Origin: JAJEEA01 sp965243615
GTDB lineage: Bacteria; Acidobacteriota; Vicinamibacteria; Vicinamibacterales; UBA8438
Assembly: GCA_965243615.1 (NCBI GenBank)
Contig: CBDEVO010000003.1
Coordinates: 6,200,001 to 6,264,000, forward strand
Direction of reading: 5' to 3'
Length of the DNA: 64,000 nucleotides
Under the pieces are notes generated by a model. That model saw nothing but the letters and a program-made list of their open reading frames with translations, had not been told where the DNA came from and did no database searches. Below, piece after piece: positions 16,371 through 24,473 of the stretch; position 1 is the stretch's first letter; every line of letters begins with the position of its first letter. Position numbers and translations under genes: made by a program.

Positions 16371-16407
16371 CTAAATCCAGATCCGCGCCAATAGCGGTTT
16401 TTACACC

Positions 16408-16437
16408 TTGACATAGCGGATTCCGCATCTACATACT
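16408..16437 (+). promoter_or_regulatory. Promoter with palindromic operator
   Basis: TTGACA (16408-16413) is followed after 18 bp by CATACT (16432-16437). Between them lies gcggattccgc (16416-16426), an inverted repeat with a single central base. A related half, agcgg, occurs upstream at 16393. A repressor bound here would block transcription of the AlpA-like gene whose ATG is at 16446. Its divergent neighbour encodes a phage-type repressor. Confidence 0.55.
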
Positions 16438-16445
16438 AGAACCGG

Positions 16446-16910
16446 ATGAATTTTCGCAGCCCTCGTCGCCCGACCTCCGTGGAGAGAGCCTCCAGATCGA
16501 CAGGCCGTCGGCCTGATGGGCAGGAGCGACCTCCGGGATCTCGAATCGAGGACTCGGGACCGGCGCCGGTCATCCGTGGTCGCGTCGCCGGCCCCAAAGC
16601 CAAAACCCCGGACAGAGAGTCGCTTGCGGCCGCCTCGTCCGCCGGGAAGTCCGCTCACGTACCCTCCCGGTTTCTGCGCCAGAGTGAGGTTTGCAAGAGG
16701 GTCGGCGTCTCCCGCATCACGCTCTGGCGCATGGAGAGCCGCGGAGAATTCCCGCCCTCGGTTCAGATCAGCCCGGGCTGCGTGGGATGGCTCGAGTCCG
16801 ACGTCGATGATTGGATCGAGGATCGGCGCTCACGCCCCAAGGCACCGCGCGGCGGCAAGCGCGGTCGAGATGGCCAGCAGATGCTGCTGCCCTTCCCGAG
16901 GAAGAAGTGA
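16446..16910 (+). CDS. AlpA/MerR-like helix-turn-helix regulator
   Basis: The C-terminal half is a typical AlpA-type domain: RFLRQSEVCKRVGVSRITLW, then RMESRGEFPPSVQI, then GWLESDVDDWIEDR. These proteins act as excisionase-like or transcriptional activators in prophages and islands. The N-terminal 75 residues are Arg/Pro/Ser-rich and probably disordered; a shorter product starting downstream is possible. The ATG is only a few bases from the predicted transcription start, so the message would be nearly leaderless. Confidence 0.7.
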   Translation: MNFRSPRRPTSVERASRSTGRRPDGQERPPGSRIEDSGPAPVIRGRVAGPKAKTPDRESLAAASSAGKSAHVPSRFLRQSEVCKRVGVSRITLWRMESRGEFPPSVQISPGCVGWLESDVDDWIEDRRSRPKAPRGGKRGRDGQQMLLPFPRKK

Positions 16911-17206
16911 CCGGCCGGACCTCGCCGCAGGTCCGGACCGCAATCGCGCAGAAGGTGAGAGACGGAGATGGGTTCTGAACCCGTGCTCCACAGTCGGACC
17001 ACGCCGACGCCATCCTTGACGCCGTGCGCCAGTGGACGACGCGCCCGCCGAGATGGCGACGAAAGCCGATATCGCCGACCTCCCGCCAGAGCCTTGCGCG
17101 GTCGAGTTCCTAAAGGGGGCTCAGAAAACGGAGCGTCGCCGAGAAGCGAGCGTGCATCCGTCGTTGCCGGCCCCGTGGAATCTCCGTCGCCCAAAGATGC
17201 CGCCTG
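16911..17206. other. Spacer before the IS3 remnant
   Basis: About 300 bp. An IS3 orfA would be expected here, but I see no recognisable orfA sequence or left terminal repeat. Confidence 0.4.
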
Positions 17207-18002
17207 ATGGGCCTGCCACGCTCCACCTTCTACGACGCCCCGACGTCGCGCCGGACGACGTGGAGGTCGTCGGTCGCATGCAGGCGATCTGCGACGAGTT
17301 CGAGACGTACGGTACCGCCGCGTGGGCGCGGCCCTCCGGCAGCAGGGGGTCGTCGTCAACAGCAAGAAGGTCCGTCGGTTGATGCGCGAACACGAACTGC
17401 AGCCCCGACGGCGCCGGCGCTTCGTCGCGACGACCGACAGCGCCCATGACCTGCCGGTGTTCCCGAATCTCGCTCGGGAGCTCGTGCCCGACGGCCCCAA
17501 CCAGCTCTGGAACGGCGATATCACCTACGTCGCCGTCGCGGCGGGGTTCGTCTACGTCGCGCTGATTCTCGCGGCCTGGTCGCGGCGCGTGGTCGGCTAC
17601 GCGGTCGGCCGGTCCATCGACGCGCGACTCGTCGTGGCCGCGCTCGAGGCCGCGGTCGCGTCGCGCCGACCGCCGTCCGGCTGTATCTGCCACACCGACC
17701 GCGGATCGCAGTACGCCTCGGCGCGCTACCGGGAGCTGCTCGCCGATCACGGGCTGGTTGGGTCGATGAGCCGCCGCGGCAACCCGTACGACAACGCCAA
17801 AGCGGAGAGCCTGATCAAGACCCTGAAGGTCGAGGCGGTCTACCTGGCGGACTACGAGACGTTCGAGGACATCCGCACCGAGCTGCCCAGGTTCATCGAG
17901 GAGGTCTACAACACCCGCAGACTGCATTCTGCGCTAGGCTATCTGAGCCCGGTGCAGTTCGAGAATCAACACGCCCCGCGCCCTGTCAAGACGGCGGCCT
18001 GA
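17207..18002 (+). pseudogene. IS3-family OrfB transposase, 5' frameshifts
   Basis: The intact frame from 17322 carries the DDE core: GDITYV, CHTDRGSQYAS and NAKAESLIKTLKVEAVY, then NTRRLHSALGYLSPVQFE. Upstream parts of the same protein appear in two other frames: MGLPRSTFYDAP at 17207 and VVGRMQAICDEFETYG at about 17266. At least two indels have therefore disrupted the N-terminus. The catalytic residues are all present, but no complete product can be made. Confidence 0.8.
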
Positions 18003-18035
18003 CCCTGTCCACCCACAGGGGCGCACTCCAATCAC
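17207..18035 (+). mobile_element. IS3-family insertion sequence remnant
   Basis: It contains a frameshifted orfB and, 3' of it, ccctgtccacccacaggggc followed by gcactcca, which resembles an IS3-type right end. The left end and orfA were not found, so the element is probably truncated and immobile. Confidence 0.5.
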
Positions 18036-18071
18036 CTGGTCATAATGATCACCTCTTGAAGGTTGCCAAAC

Positions 18072-18884
18072 ATGGTGTCCAAGTCTGGATCGTGGTCCAC
18101 GCCCCCGCCCCGCGCCCGGCCTTCTCTTGGGGTGAGCGATCTGCTCGCGTCACGGTCGGCGAGTGCTGCGTCGCGGATGCAGGAGGCGCTTGGGGCGTAC
18201 CATGTGTGGCTCGCCGGCCGGCGGCCGACGTGCGCCTTGTTGTTGTCGTATGTGAAGCTCCTCGATGAGCGCGCCGTTCCCTCGGTAGAGATCCGGTGGT
18301 TACTGGTGGGGATACGGGCGGGTGGTCATCCGGTCTCGGGGACTGGTGGGGTGCCGGTGCGTGCCGTGGGCACTCAGGTTCAGCGGTTTGTCGACCGGCT
18401 TTCGAGGAGGGACGCGGCAGGTAGCGGTGCTCTCGTAGAGCAAGTCGATCTCGTTTGCGGGGATCCGTCCCTATTCAAGCCCCGTCGAAAGTCGAGCGAA
18501 CAGTGGGGGGAGTGGTTGCGCCGGAACGCGGCGCTGTTCGCGCTGTACGTCGGTGGTGGGCTCCAGGCGGAGGAGATTGCACGGCTAACGTACGGCGACT
18601 TGGAATTGCGTGCCGATGGTGGATGGAGCATCCAGCGTGAGGAGGGGTCGGGGTTCGCGGTGCGGAGGACCACTCTGGAGCTCACTCGGGAACTCTCGTG
18701 CCTTCTCGGGTGCCTCGATTCCCCTCGTCGAGGGGCGGATTCCACCGCCCTGGCGTTTCCTCATGGGCGCTCCCGGGTGTATCGGCGGGTGCGCGACACG
18801 GCGTTCATGGTGGGGCTGGGTCTCCACTTTCTCAAGTCGAGACTTTCGTACGGCCGGCCGCGGCTCCACGGGACTACCAGTTAA
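18072..18884 (+). CDS. Tyrosine-recombinase-like protein, probably truncated
   Basis: The ATG at 18072 follows a GAAGG ribosome-site-like sequence. Residues about 35-110 look like a SAM-like core-binding domain (ALGAYHVWLAGRRPTCALLL, QRFVDRLSRRDA). Next comes LRRNAALFALYVGGGLQAEE then IARLTYGDLELR, the position of the first catalytic Arg region, though no clear Arg is seen. A terminal HxxR...Y cluster is not visible before the stop, so either the end is lost or the family is a divergent relative. Confidence 0.45.
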   Translation: MVSKSGSWSTPPPRARPSLGVSDLLASRSASAASRMQEALGAYHVWLAGRRPTCALLLSYVKLLDERAVPSVEIRWLLVGIRAGGHPVSGTGGVPVRAVGTQVQRFVDRLSRRDAAGSGALVEQVDLVCGDPSLFKPRRKSSEQWGEWLRRNAALFALYVGGGLQAEEIARLTYGDLELRADGGWSIQREEGSGFAVRRTTLELTRELSCLLGCLDSPRRGADSTALAFPHGRSRVYRRVRDTAFMVGLGLHFLKSRLSYGRPRLHGTTS

Positions 18885-19259
18885 ACCTGGGTTCGCCGGT
18901 CGGGAGGCGGCGTGGCGCGGGCACACGTCCGCGACATGCGTCCTGTCGCTGAGGCCGCTCCCGCGCTCGTGGCCGCTGTCCTCGAAGGGCTGGCTCTCCC
19001 ATCCTTCCATCGTGTTGATGAATGGCACAGGCGCGATCGCAGTGAGCCGAGACGTCGATGTCGCCGATCGTGATCCAGTTCATGCGCGGTCTTTCGACGC
19101 CCGCGTCAGGGTCAGCGTGAGCCGCATCGGCCGGGCGTGGGCGTTGGCGAGGGTTGTGACAGTCTCCGCCAGCTCCCTCGGGATCGCAGGTGAGAGGAGG
19201 TCGCGCGCCGATGTCACTTCGTCGTCCGCCGAACACGATCAGGACGCCGGGTTCGTCTC
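18885..19259. other. Spacer without a recognised gene
   Basis: About 375 bp. One plus-strand frame (HVRDMRPVAEAAPALVAAVL, then EGLALPSF) looks protein-like and could be a frameshifted tail of the preceding gene. I could not confirm this. Confidence 0.35.
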
Positions 19260-20667
19260 GGCCCGTGGGCGGTCTTCGTTCTCCTGGTGTGCACCGGCTG
19301 CGGCAGTCGGCTGACCGAGTCTGCGGCGACGACCGAATCGGCGCTTCTCCTGAAGAACGTCACCGTTATCGACGGCACTGGTGCTCCCGCCCGGGACGGC
19401 CTGTCGGTGGCCGTCACCGGCGAGCGAATCTCGGCCGTCGGCCCTGCCGGGGGGGCAACGTCCGTGCGATGGTGGTCCCGGCGCCGAGGCCATCGATGGG
19501 TCGGGCCAGTTCCTCATCCCCGGTCTGTGGGACATGCACGTCCACCTCGGGGCCTCGACACCGGGACGCGAGCGGGAGCCGGCGTTCATCGCGCACGGCG
19601 TGACCGGGTCCGGGACATGGGGTCCCCCCTCGACGAGATCCTGACCCTGCGACACCGCTGGCGCAACGCGTCACCGAGCGGTCCGCGGCTCGTCGCCGCG
19701 GGCCCATCCTGCAGGGTCCACTGCCGTTCGAGCTGCCGCTAGTCCGAAGCGTCGGGGGACCGACCGAGGCGCGAGCCGCGGTCGACGACCTGCATCGAGC
19801 CGACGTCGACTTCATCAAAGGTCGGCGACACCGTGCCCGCGGATGCGTACCGCGCACTGGCCGACCGCGCGCCGACGCGGCTTGCCGGTCGTCGGCCACC
19901 TTCCCGTCGCCATCGGCGCCGTCGACGCGGCTCTCGCCGGCCAACGGAGCATCGAGCACTTCGGCAGTGCCCGCTTTCACGGGTTGCTGCTGGTGGCGTC
20001 GTCCGAGGAAGGCCCGCTCACGCGCCGCGTCCGGGCGCTCCTCGACGCGGCTCGCCAGGGTGACGCGGCCACAGACGCCCACCTTTTAGTGCCGCTCTCA
20101 CCGGGCCGCTGGCGGATTCGTTCAGCCCGCAGAAGGCGGCGGCTTTGTTCCGCACCTTCGCCGACCGCGGCACCGCCCAGGTGCCGACGCTCGTGGCGCT
20201 ACGCAGCGTCTGGGATGCCCAGGCCGACGGCATGACCGAGCAGGACCGGCGGGCGGCCGACCGCGTGCCGGGCCGCTACCGGGAGATGGTCCGGCTCATG
20301 CGCGACGGCGACGTGCCGATTATCGCCGGCACTGACCAGGCGCCGGACGGAGCGTCGCTCCATCGCGAGCTCGAGCTGCTGGTCCAGGCCGGGCTTTCCC
20401 CGGCGGAGGCGATCGCCGCCGCGACCAGCCGGGCGACCGCCTTCCTGGGGCCGATCGACGAGGTCGGCACCATCTAGGTCGGCAAACGGGCCGACCTGGT
20501 GCTGCTCGACGGCGACCCGCTCGCCGACATTACGAACACGCGCCGCATTGCCGCCGTCGTAGTCGGCGGGCTGCTCCTGGACCGCACCGAGCTTCAAGGG
20601 CTCGTCGCCGGGCAATCAGTGGCACGCCCTGGCTCGGAATCGGCGCCCCGCGCGGGGCCGCCCTTCT
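19260..20667 (+). pseudogene. Amidohydrolase-family lipoprotein, multiply disrupted
   Basis: The reading frame must be changed several times to follow it: ALLLKNVTVIDGTGAPARDG, then IDGSGQFLIPGLWDMHVHLG (the HxH metal motif), GLPVVGHLPVAIGAVDAALA, IEHFGSARFHGLL and DVPIIAGTDQAPDGASLHRE. It ends VGKRADLVLLDGDPLADI after an in-frame TAG at 20475-20477. The order is that of imidazolonepropionase-like amidohydrolases. The start (VFVLLVCTGCG) looks like a lipoprotein signal. The number of lesions rules out a functional product. Confidence 0.8.
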
Positions 20668-20805
20668 GATCCGTAAGCCGTCCTCGTCGAGAGTCGAGGG
20701 AGAATGGACTCGGTGATGACCTCGGTCAGGCGAAGGCATCACCCGAGGTCGCAACCGCGGGCGGCGCAGCGCGTCGTGCGTCCGTCGCATCGAGCGGCCC
20801 TTCAG

Positions 20806-21222
20806 TTCGATGCGGTGCGCGTCGTGGAGTCCACCACGCGGCGGGGCGAGCCGCGGGTGGTGATCGTGGACGAGGTGCAGCAGATTGCCGACTGGGAACG
20901 CGCGGTCGCCTCGCTGAACGGCGAGGACGGCACCGAGGTCGTCATCTCTGGCTCCAACGCCACGCTGCTGTCGGCCGAGCTCGCGACGCTGATCGCCGGC
21001 CGCTGCGTCACGCTGCAGGTGTTTCCGCTGACGCTGGCCGAGTTCGGCGAGCTGTATCGGCAGCGTCCCGGCGCGGGGGCCGACGACGCCGAGCTGTTCC
21101 GGCTCTACCTGCGCATCGGCGGCCTGCCCGGACTGCTCCACACCGACCTGAGCGACCTGGTCGTCGACCAGATGCTGGCGGACATGGTCAGCACCATCGT
21201 CATCCGCGACGTGGTCCGCCCC
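20806..21222 (+). pseudogene. DUF4143 ATPase, N-terminal/central part only
   Basis: It contains the Walker B region (PRVVIVDEVQQIADW), the sensor-like SGSNATLLSAELATLIAGR, VFPLTLAEFGELYRQRP and then LFRLYLRIGGLPGLLHTDL. The P-loop segment before it is missing or unrecognisable. The frame leaves the family right after IRDVVR at 21220, exactly where the 127-bp repeat ends. It complements the C-terminal half at 3087-3838. Confidence 0.8.
21094..21220 (+). repeat. 127-bp inverted repeat, right copy
   Basis: Inverted partner of 3707-3833, with 4 mismatches in 127 by hand alignment. On the side facing the interior of the segment it continues into the ATPase N-terminal half. Confidence 0.9.
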
Positions 21223-21278
21223 CCGGCACGACAGCGAACCGTCCCGCCGAGCCGTCCCCCGGCACGACAGCGAACCGT
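21221..21278 (+). repeat. Short direct repeat at the ATPase break point
   Basis: ccccggcacgacagcgaacc followed by gt occurs at 21221-21242 and again at 21257-21278, a 36-bp offset. Only two copies are present. It begins at the base after the 127-bp repeat, so it may derive from the end of a mobile element. Confidence 0.7.
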
Positions 21279-21296
21279 GATCAACGACAATTATTT

Positions 21297-21506
21297 TTGC
21301 CGGTCGCCGAGGCAGCGATCGGCCGGTCGCCAGGGCGGGCCGCGCCCCGCGACGTTCTCTCCGGGGGCGCGCTCGGGGTGGAAGGCTCCGTGCTCGCCAT
21401 CGCGGTGTGCCTGGCGGCGAGCCTCGTCCTTCTGCAGCGGGCGCAGCGTGAGGGCGGCTTCATCCGGCTCTTCTGGCGCCGGTGGTCCGCAGGTAGCTCC
21501 CCGTGA
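21297..21506 (+). pseudogene. C-terminal fragment, CPBP-type membrane protein-like
   Basis: DVLSGGALGVEGSVLAIAVC then LAASLVLLQRAQRE resembles the last transmembrane helix of CPBP intramembrane proteases (NPLTGGxFGPE...). Only about 60 residues remain, so the assignment is tentative. Confidence 0.4.
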
Positions 21507-21690
21507 GGACTGGGGCCCTCGCTCGCCCCGCCGCACGGATCGTCGCCGACGATCTTGCTCCCCTGACTCCGAGAGGTCGAGGGGCGTCGAGAGGATCCCG
21601 TGGGCGATGACGACGACGTGACCGCGACGAGGGACCGACCGTCCAGGCGACGCCGGAACGGCGACCGGGCCGAGGCCCCGGCGCGCTGAG
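21487..21690 (+). pseudogene. Remnant of the Uma2 cassette (Uma2 3' end plus next gene's start)
   Basis: The bases acggatcgtcgccgacgatc and the following ctgactccgaga match the 3' end of the Uma2 gene at 2307. About 30 bp further, a GTG-started frame gives MGDDDDVTATRDRPSRRRRN then GDRAEAPAR and a stop. This is nearly the same as the start of the 154-aa gene at 2277. The cassette order (Uma2, then MGDDDD gene) is preserved but on the opposite strand. Confidence 0.75.
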
Positions 21691-21850
21691 CGTGCGCCAG
21701 ACTGCAACGCAGCTTCCACCCCGTCTGCCGCAGGCAGCGGCGCACCGTCTTCCCGTCCAGGTCCAGCTCGCGAGCGATCGAGAGCGGCACAAACAGCGGA
21801 CAGAAATAGGCCGAAATCTTCGCAAGAGGTGGCCCTCCAAACCCTTCCCG
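21690..21850 (-). pseudogene. Possible transposase helix-turn-helix fragment
   Basis: The minus strand reads LSIARELDLDGKTVRRCLRQ, the helix-turn-helix pattern found near the start of IS21 IstA and ISL3-type transposases. The sequence on both sides is not recognisable. Confidence 0.35.
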
Positions 21851-21914
21851 GAGGGAAAATACCACCCTGAGCGACCCCGTCGCGGCGCGCCGGCAGGCGT
21901 GACGCGACGCCAAC

Positions 21915-22165
21915 CGGACCTCGGCGGTAGCCGGGGCCGGGTTGGGGGGTCGCTCAGGGTCAACCTGCAGGCGGGTTGGGTCCGGGTTGGGGTCCGTGAA
22001 ATGCGAGGTTCAACCCCGTTTTAGCGGGGGTTTTCCGCTTTGGCACCCCAACCTGCTGTTTTCGGCCTCCAGATCGCAAACGACCCCCAACCCGCAGCGG
22101 GTTGGGTCCGGGTTGGGGGGGTCAACCCAATCCGGGGCTGGGTCCGGGTTGGGGGTCCTCGAGCC
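21915..22165 (+). repeat. GGGTTGGGTCC-rich repeat region
   Basis: gcgggttgggtccgggttgg occurs at about 21971 and 22100, with shorter related words at about 21928 and 22139. Between them aaccccgttttagcgggggt followed by ttt (22012-22034) could act as an intrinsic terminator. No coding function is evident. It lies beyond the integrase 3' end. Confidence 0.6.
22012..22034 (+). terminator. Possible intrinsic terminator
   Basis: aacccc pairs with ggggtt and is followed by a TTTT run. It would serve plus-strand transcription, although no intact plus-strand gene directly precedes it. Confidence 0.35.
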
Positions 22166-22300
22166 CGTTTGTGCCCACTTGTTGTGCCCGGCACACGAAC
22201 CGGACAGAAATCGGCGTCGAAACGGGCACGCGAGGCGGACAGAAATGCGATTTCTGGCGCTCTTTACCTGTAGCCTGAACCAGATGAAACTGGACGCTCT

Positions 22301-23482
22301 TCAGAGGCGAACCACCTTCGCACAGTCGCCAGTCGCGTACCCTGCCCACGTATCCATCAACCCGCGGCGCTTCTCGAACAGGTCGCTCCGCGCATAGGAA
22401 CGCTCCACGGCCGAGCCTACCTGATGCGCCAGGGCCATCTCCATGACCGCGTGCGGGACGCTCGTCCGCTCGCTCGCCCAGGTCCGGAACGTCGAACGGA
22501 GCCCGTGCACCGTGGTCCGCTCCGCCAACCCGCAGCCCCGCAGCACCTTCGTCAACGTCATGTCCGACAGCGACTTGCCGGGCCTCGACGGCGAGGGGAA
22601 CAGCAGCCCGGACGGGCGCCGCAGCAGCTCCACGGCCTCCAGCACGGCCACCGCCGCGTCGGACAGCGGCACCCGGTGTTCGGCGCCGCCCTTCATCCTG
22701 GCCGCCGGAATGCGCCATTCCCGGGCGTCGAGGTCGATCTCGTCCCAGCTCGCCCCCCTCGCCTCACCGGACCGGCACGCGGTCAGCACCACGAACCGCA
22801 GGCACGCCCGCGCCGACAGCCCCGCCGTCGACGCCTCGATGGTGTCGAGAGCGTCCGCGACCTCGCGGTAGTCGAGGGCCCGGTGGTGCGCCTTGACGGC
22901 CGCCATCTTGGGCAGCGCGCCGTCGATGCCCTCGCCGGCCGCGTTGTGCTCCACGTAGCCGTGTGCCTGACACCATGACAGGACGGCGCGGACGCGCCCG
23001 CGGACCTTGACGGCGAGAGCGTGCTTCGACGACCAGATCGGGCTCAGGACGCGGAGCACGTCTTCCCGGCCGATCTGGTCGACGTGTCGGTCGCCGAAGA
23101 CCGGGTACGCGTACCTGGCCATCGACCCGGCCCAGTTGGCCGCGGTCTTGGTGCCGCGCCACCGCGCCCGGTTCGCCTCGAACGTTCGTGCGGCGGCCTG
23201 CTCGAAGGTGGGCACCCTGGCCCGGCGCTTCGCGGCGAGGGGGTCGCCGCCGTCGCGGGCCAGCTTGCGATTCGCGAAGGCCCGCTCCCTCGCCTCCTTG
23301 AGAGAGGTGAGCGGCCAGCCGCCCAGGCCGATGTCGCGGCGCTTGCCGTTGATCGTGACCCGCTGCACCCAGCTCCTGCTGCCGCCGGGCGCGATGACCA
23401 GATACAGCGTCGAGCCGCGGCCGTCGCCATACCGGCCGGGCTTCGCCAACGCGCGCACCATCGCAACCGTCAGCCGTCCCAT
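22301..23482 (-). CDS. P4-type tyrosine integrase
   Basis: The ATG at 23482 is chosen because AAAGGGAG lies eight bases upstream; a GTG seven codons earlier is possible. The layout is an N-terminal arm-binding DUF4102-like domain (1-90, with GRGSTLYLVIAPGGSRSWVQ), a core-binding domain (95-185) and a catalytic domain with R237 (TACRSGEA), H326/R329 (VHGLRSTF), H353 (LAHQVG) and nucleophile Y363 (ERSYARSDLF). All five catalytic residues are present at 393 aa, the normal size. It catalyses site-specific integration of the island at the adjacent tRNA-Asn. Confidence 0.9.
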   Translation of the reverse strand: MGRLTVAMVRALAKPGRYGDGRGSTLYLVIAPGGSRSWVQRVTINGKRRDIGLGGWPLTSLKEARERAFANRKLARDGGDPLAAKRRARVPTFEQAAARTFEANRARWRGTKTAANWAGSMARYAYPVFGDRHVDQIGREDVLRVLSPIWSSKHALAVKVRGRVRAVLSWCQAHGYVEHNAAGEGIDGALPKMAAVKAHHRALDYREVADALDTIEASTAGLSARACLRFVVLTACRSGEARGASWDEIDLDAREWRIPAARMKGGAEHRVPLSDAAVAVLEAVELLRRPSGLLFPSPSRPGKSLSDMTLTKVLRGCGLAERTTVHGLRSTFRTWASERTSVPHAVMEMALAHQVGSAVERSYARSDLFEKRRGLMDTWAGYATGDCAKVVRL

Positions 23483-23511
23483 GGTTCGACTCCCTTTTCC
23501 CACGTTCGATC

Positions 23512-23532
23512 TACCACGGATTATACCACGGA
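23512..23532 (+). promoter_or_regulatory. Direct repeats in integrase upstream region
   Basis: taccacgga occurs at 23512-23520 and 23524-23532, 12 bp apart, between the integrase start and the tRNA. This position suits integrase arm-binding sites or a promoter operator. Confidence 0.4.
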
Positions 23533-23643
23533 GAATTGAAACAGGACGGGGGTGATCGAAACGTGCTGAAACGACACATCGGCAAAAATGCCAATGATTA
23601 CGGGCCGAACTGGGATGTCCTGAAACCGTGTGAAGGCGGGGGG

Positions 23644-23719
23644 TGGCTCCTCAGGTTGGACTCGAACCAACAACCCTCCGGTTAACAGCCGGATGCTCTG
23701 CCAATTGAGCTACTGAGGA
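23644..23719 (-). tRNA. tRNA-Asn (GTT)
   Basis: The minus strand folds with acceptor arms TCCTCAG/CTGAGGA, D-arm AGCTCAATTGGCAGAGC, anticodon loop CTGTTAACC (anticodon GTT) and T-arm GTTGGTTCGAGTCCAAC. The CCA end is encoded. It is the integration target of the island on its left. Confidence 0.95.
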
Positions 23720-23807
23720 ACACGTGGCAGCGCGTGCGGCCCGGCGCCATGGTGCAGGGGCGGGGCGCCAAGCGAAACCCTGATCTTAGAGCACCTCCGC
23801 GGTAGCG

Positions 23808-24464
23808 TCAAATGTCGGCCTCGGGCGGCGGCGGTTGCGGCGGTTGCGGCGGTTGCGGCGGTTGCGGCGGTTGCGCCGATCGCGCCCCCAGTAGTTGCCA
23901 CACCGCTGCGAGCAGCCCCAGGCTCAGCCACCCGATGGCGAACGGCACCTGGCCCCGGGCCGGGGCGAGGGGGTACATCTGCCACAGGTCGCCGTCGGTG
24001 ACCGCCCGCGCGCCGGGGTGCCCCACGAGGGCGAGGGCGCCGACGAGGGCGGTCCAGGCGCCCCCGAAGGCGGTCCCCACGATGATGACGTAGCGTTGCA
24101 GCACCACCGCGAGGCTCGCGCCGACGAGACACGCGAGGATCACCATCCAGGCCTGCGGATCGCCGGAGGCGGGAGACCACGAGAGATTGAGGACGAGCAC
24201 CCCGACCGCGGCGCCCGCCACCGCCACCGCGGCGAGATAGAGCACCAACGAGACGGCGGCGCCGGCCAGCCCCCCCAGGACGACCACTCCGGCCGCGGCC
24301 CACGGCGACAACGTGCCGACGAACAGCGACGTGACGTAGGCGCCGCCGGCGAACCCGTACAGCACGAGCAGCCAACGAAACAACCGGTAGCCGAGGAAGC
24401 AAGCCGCCAGTCCGCCAGCGAGTAGAATGACCGCCGCCACGACCTGCGGCGACAGGAAGGCCAT
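23808..24464 (-). CDS. DUF4203-like multi-pass membrane protein
   Basis: The product is 218 aa with about seven hydrophobic helices (VVAAVILLAGGLAACFLGYR, LVLYGFAGGAYVTSLFVG, AAGVVVLGGLAGAAVSLVLY and more). This resembles the TMEM198/DUF4203 family of uncharacterised membrane proteins. The C-terminus is a run of QPP repeats encoded by 9-bp tandem repeats (ggcggttgc units, about 23826-23876), likely prone to length variation. The function is unknown. It is divergent from the next gene with only 9 bp between starts. Confidence 0.65.
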   Translation of the reverse strand: MAFLSPQVVAAVILLAGGLAACFLGYRLFRWLLVLYGFAGGAYVTSLFVGTLSPWAAAGVVVLGGLAGAAVSLVLYLAAVAVAGAAVGVLVLNLSWSPASGDPQAWMVILACLVGASLAVVLQRYVIIVGTAFGGAWTALVGALALVGHPGARAVTDGDLWQMYPLAPARGQVPFAIGWLSLGLLAAVWQLLGARSAQPPQPPQPPQPPQPPPPEADI

Positions 24465-24473
24465 TGGCGCATT

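Larger units (their letters stand above)
1..23646. mobile_element. Genomic island integrated at tRNA-Asn (left end outside window)
   Basis: The right boundary is the 3' end of a tRNA-Asn gene. A P4-type integrase starts about 160 bp inside it and is transcribed away from the tRNA, the usual layout of tRNA-borne islands. Everything to the left is accessory in character: recombinase remnants, an IS3 fragment, a repressor/AlpA pair, Uma2 copies, short hypothetical genes and many frameshifted genes. To the right the window turns to housekeeping genes. I did not find a second copy of the tRNA 3' end inside the window, so the left attachment site should lie upstream of position 1. Several nested elements may be stacked here. 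Confidence 0.6.

Noticed and set aside
18056..18268. Short plus-strand frame overlapping the recombinase-like gene
   Set aside because: Out-of-frame shadow with no ribosome site advantage.
21221..21278. CRISPR-like repeat with 36-bp spacing
   Set aside because: Only two copies, no spacer-sized variation and no cas gene nearby. Better read as a short direct repeat at a rearrangement joint.
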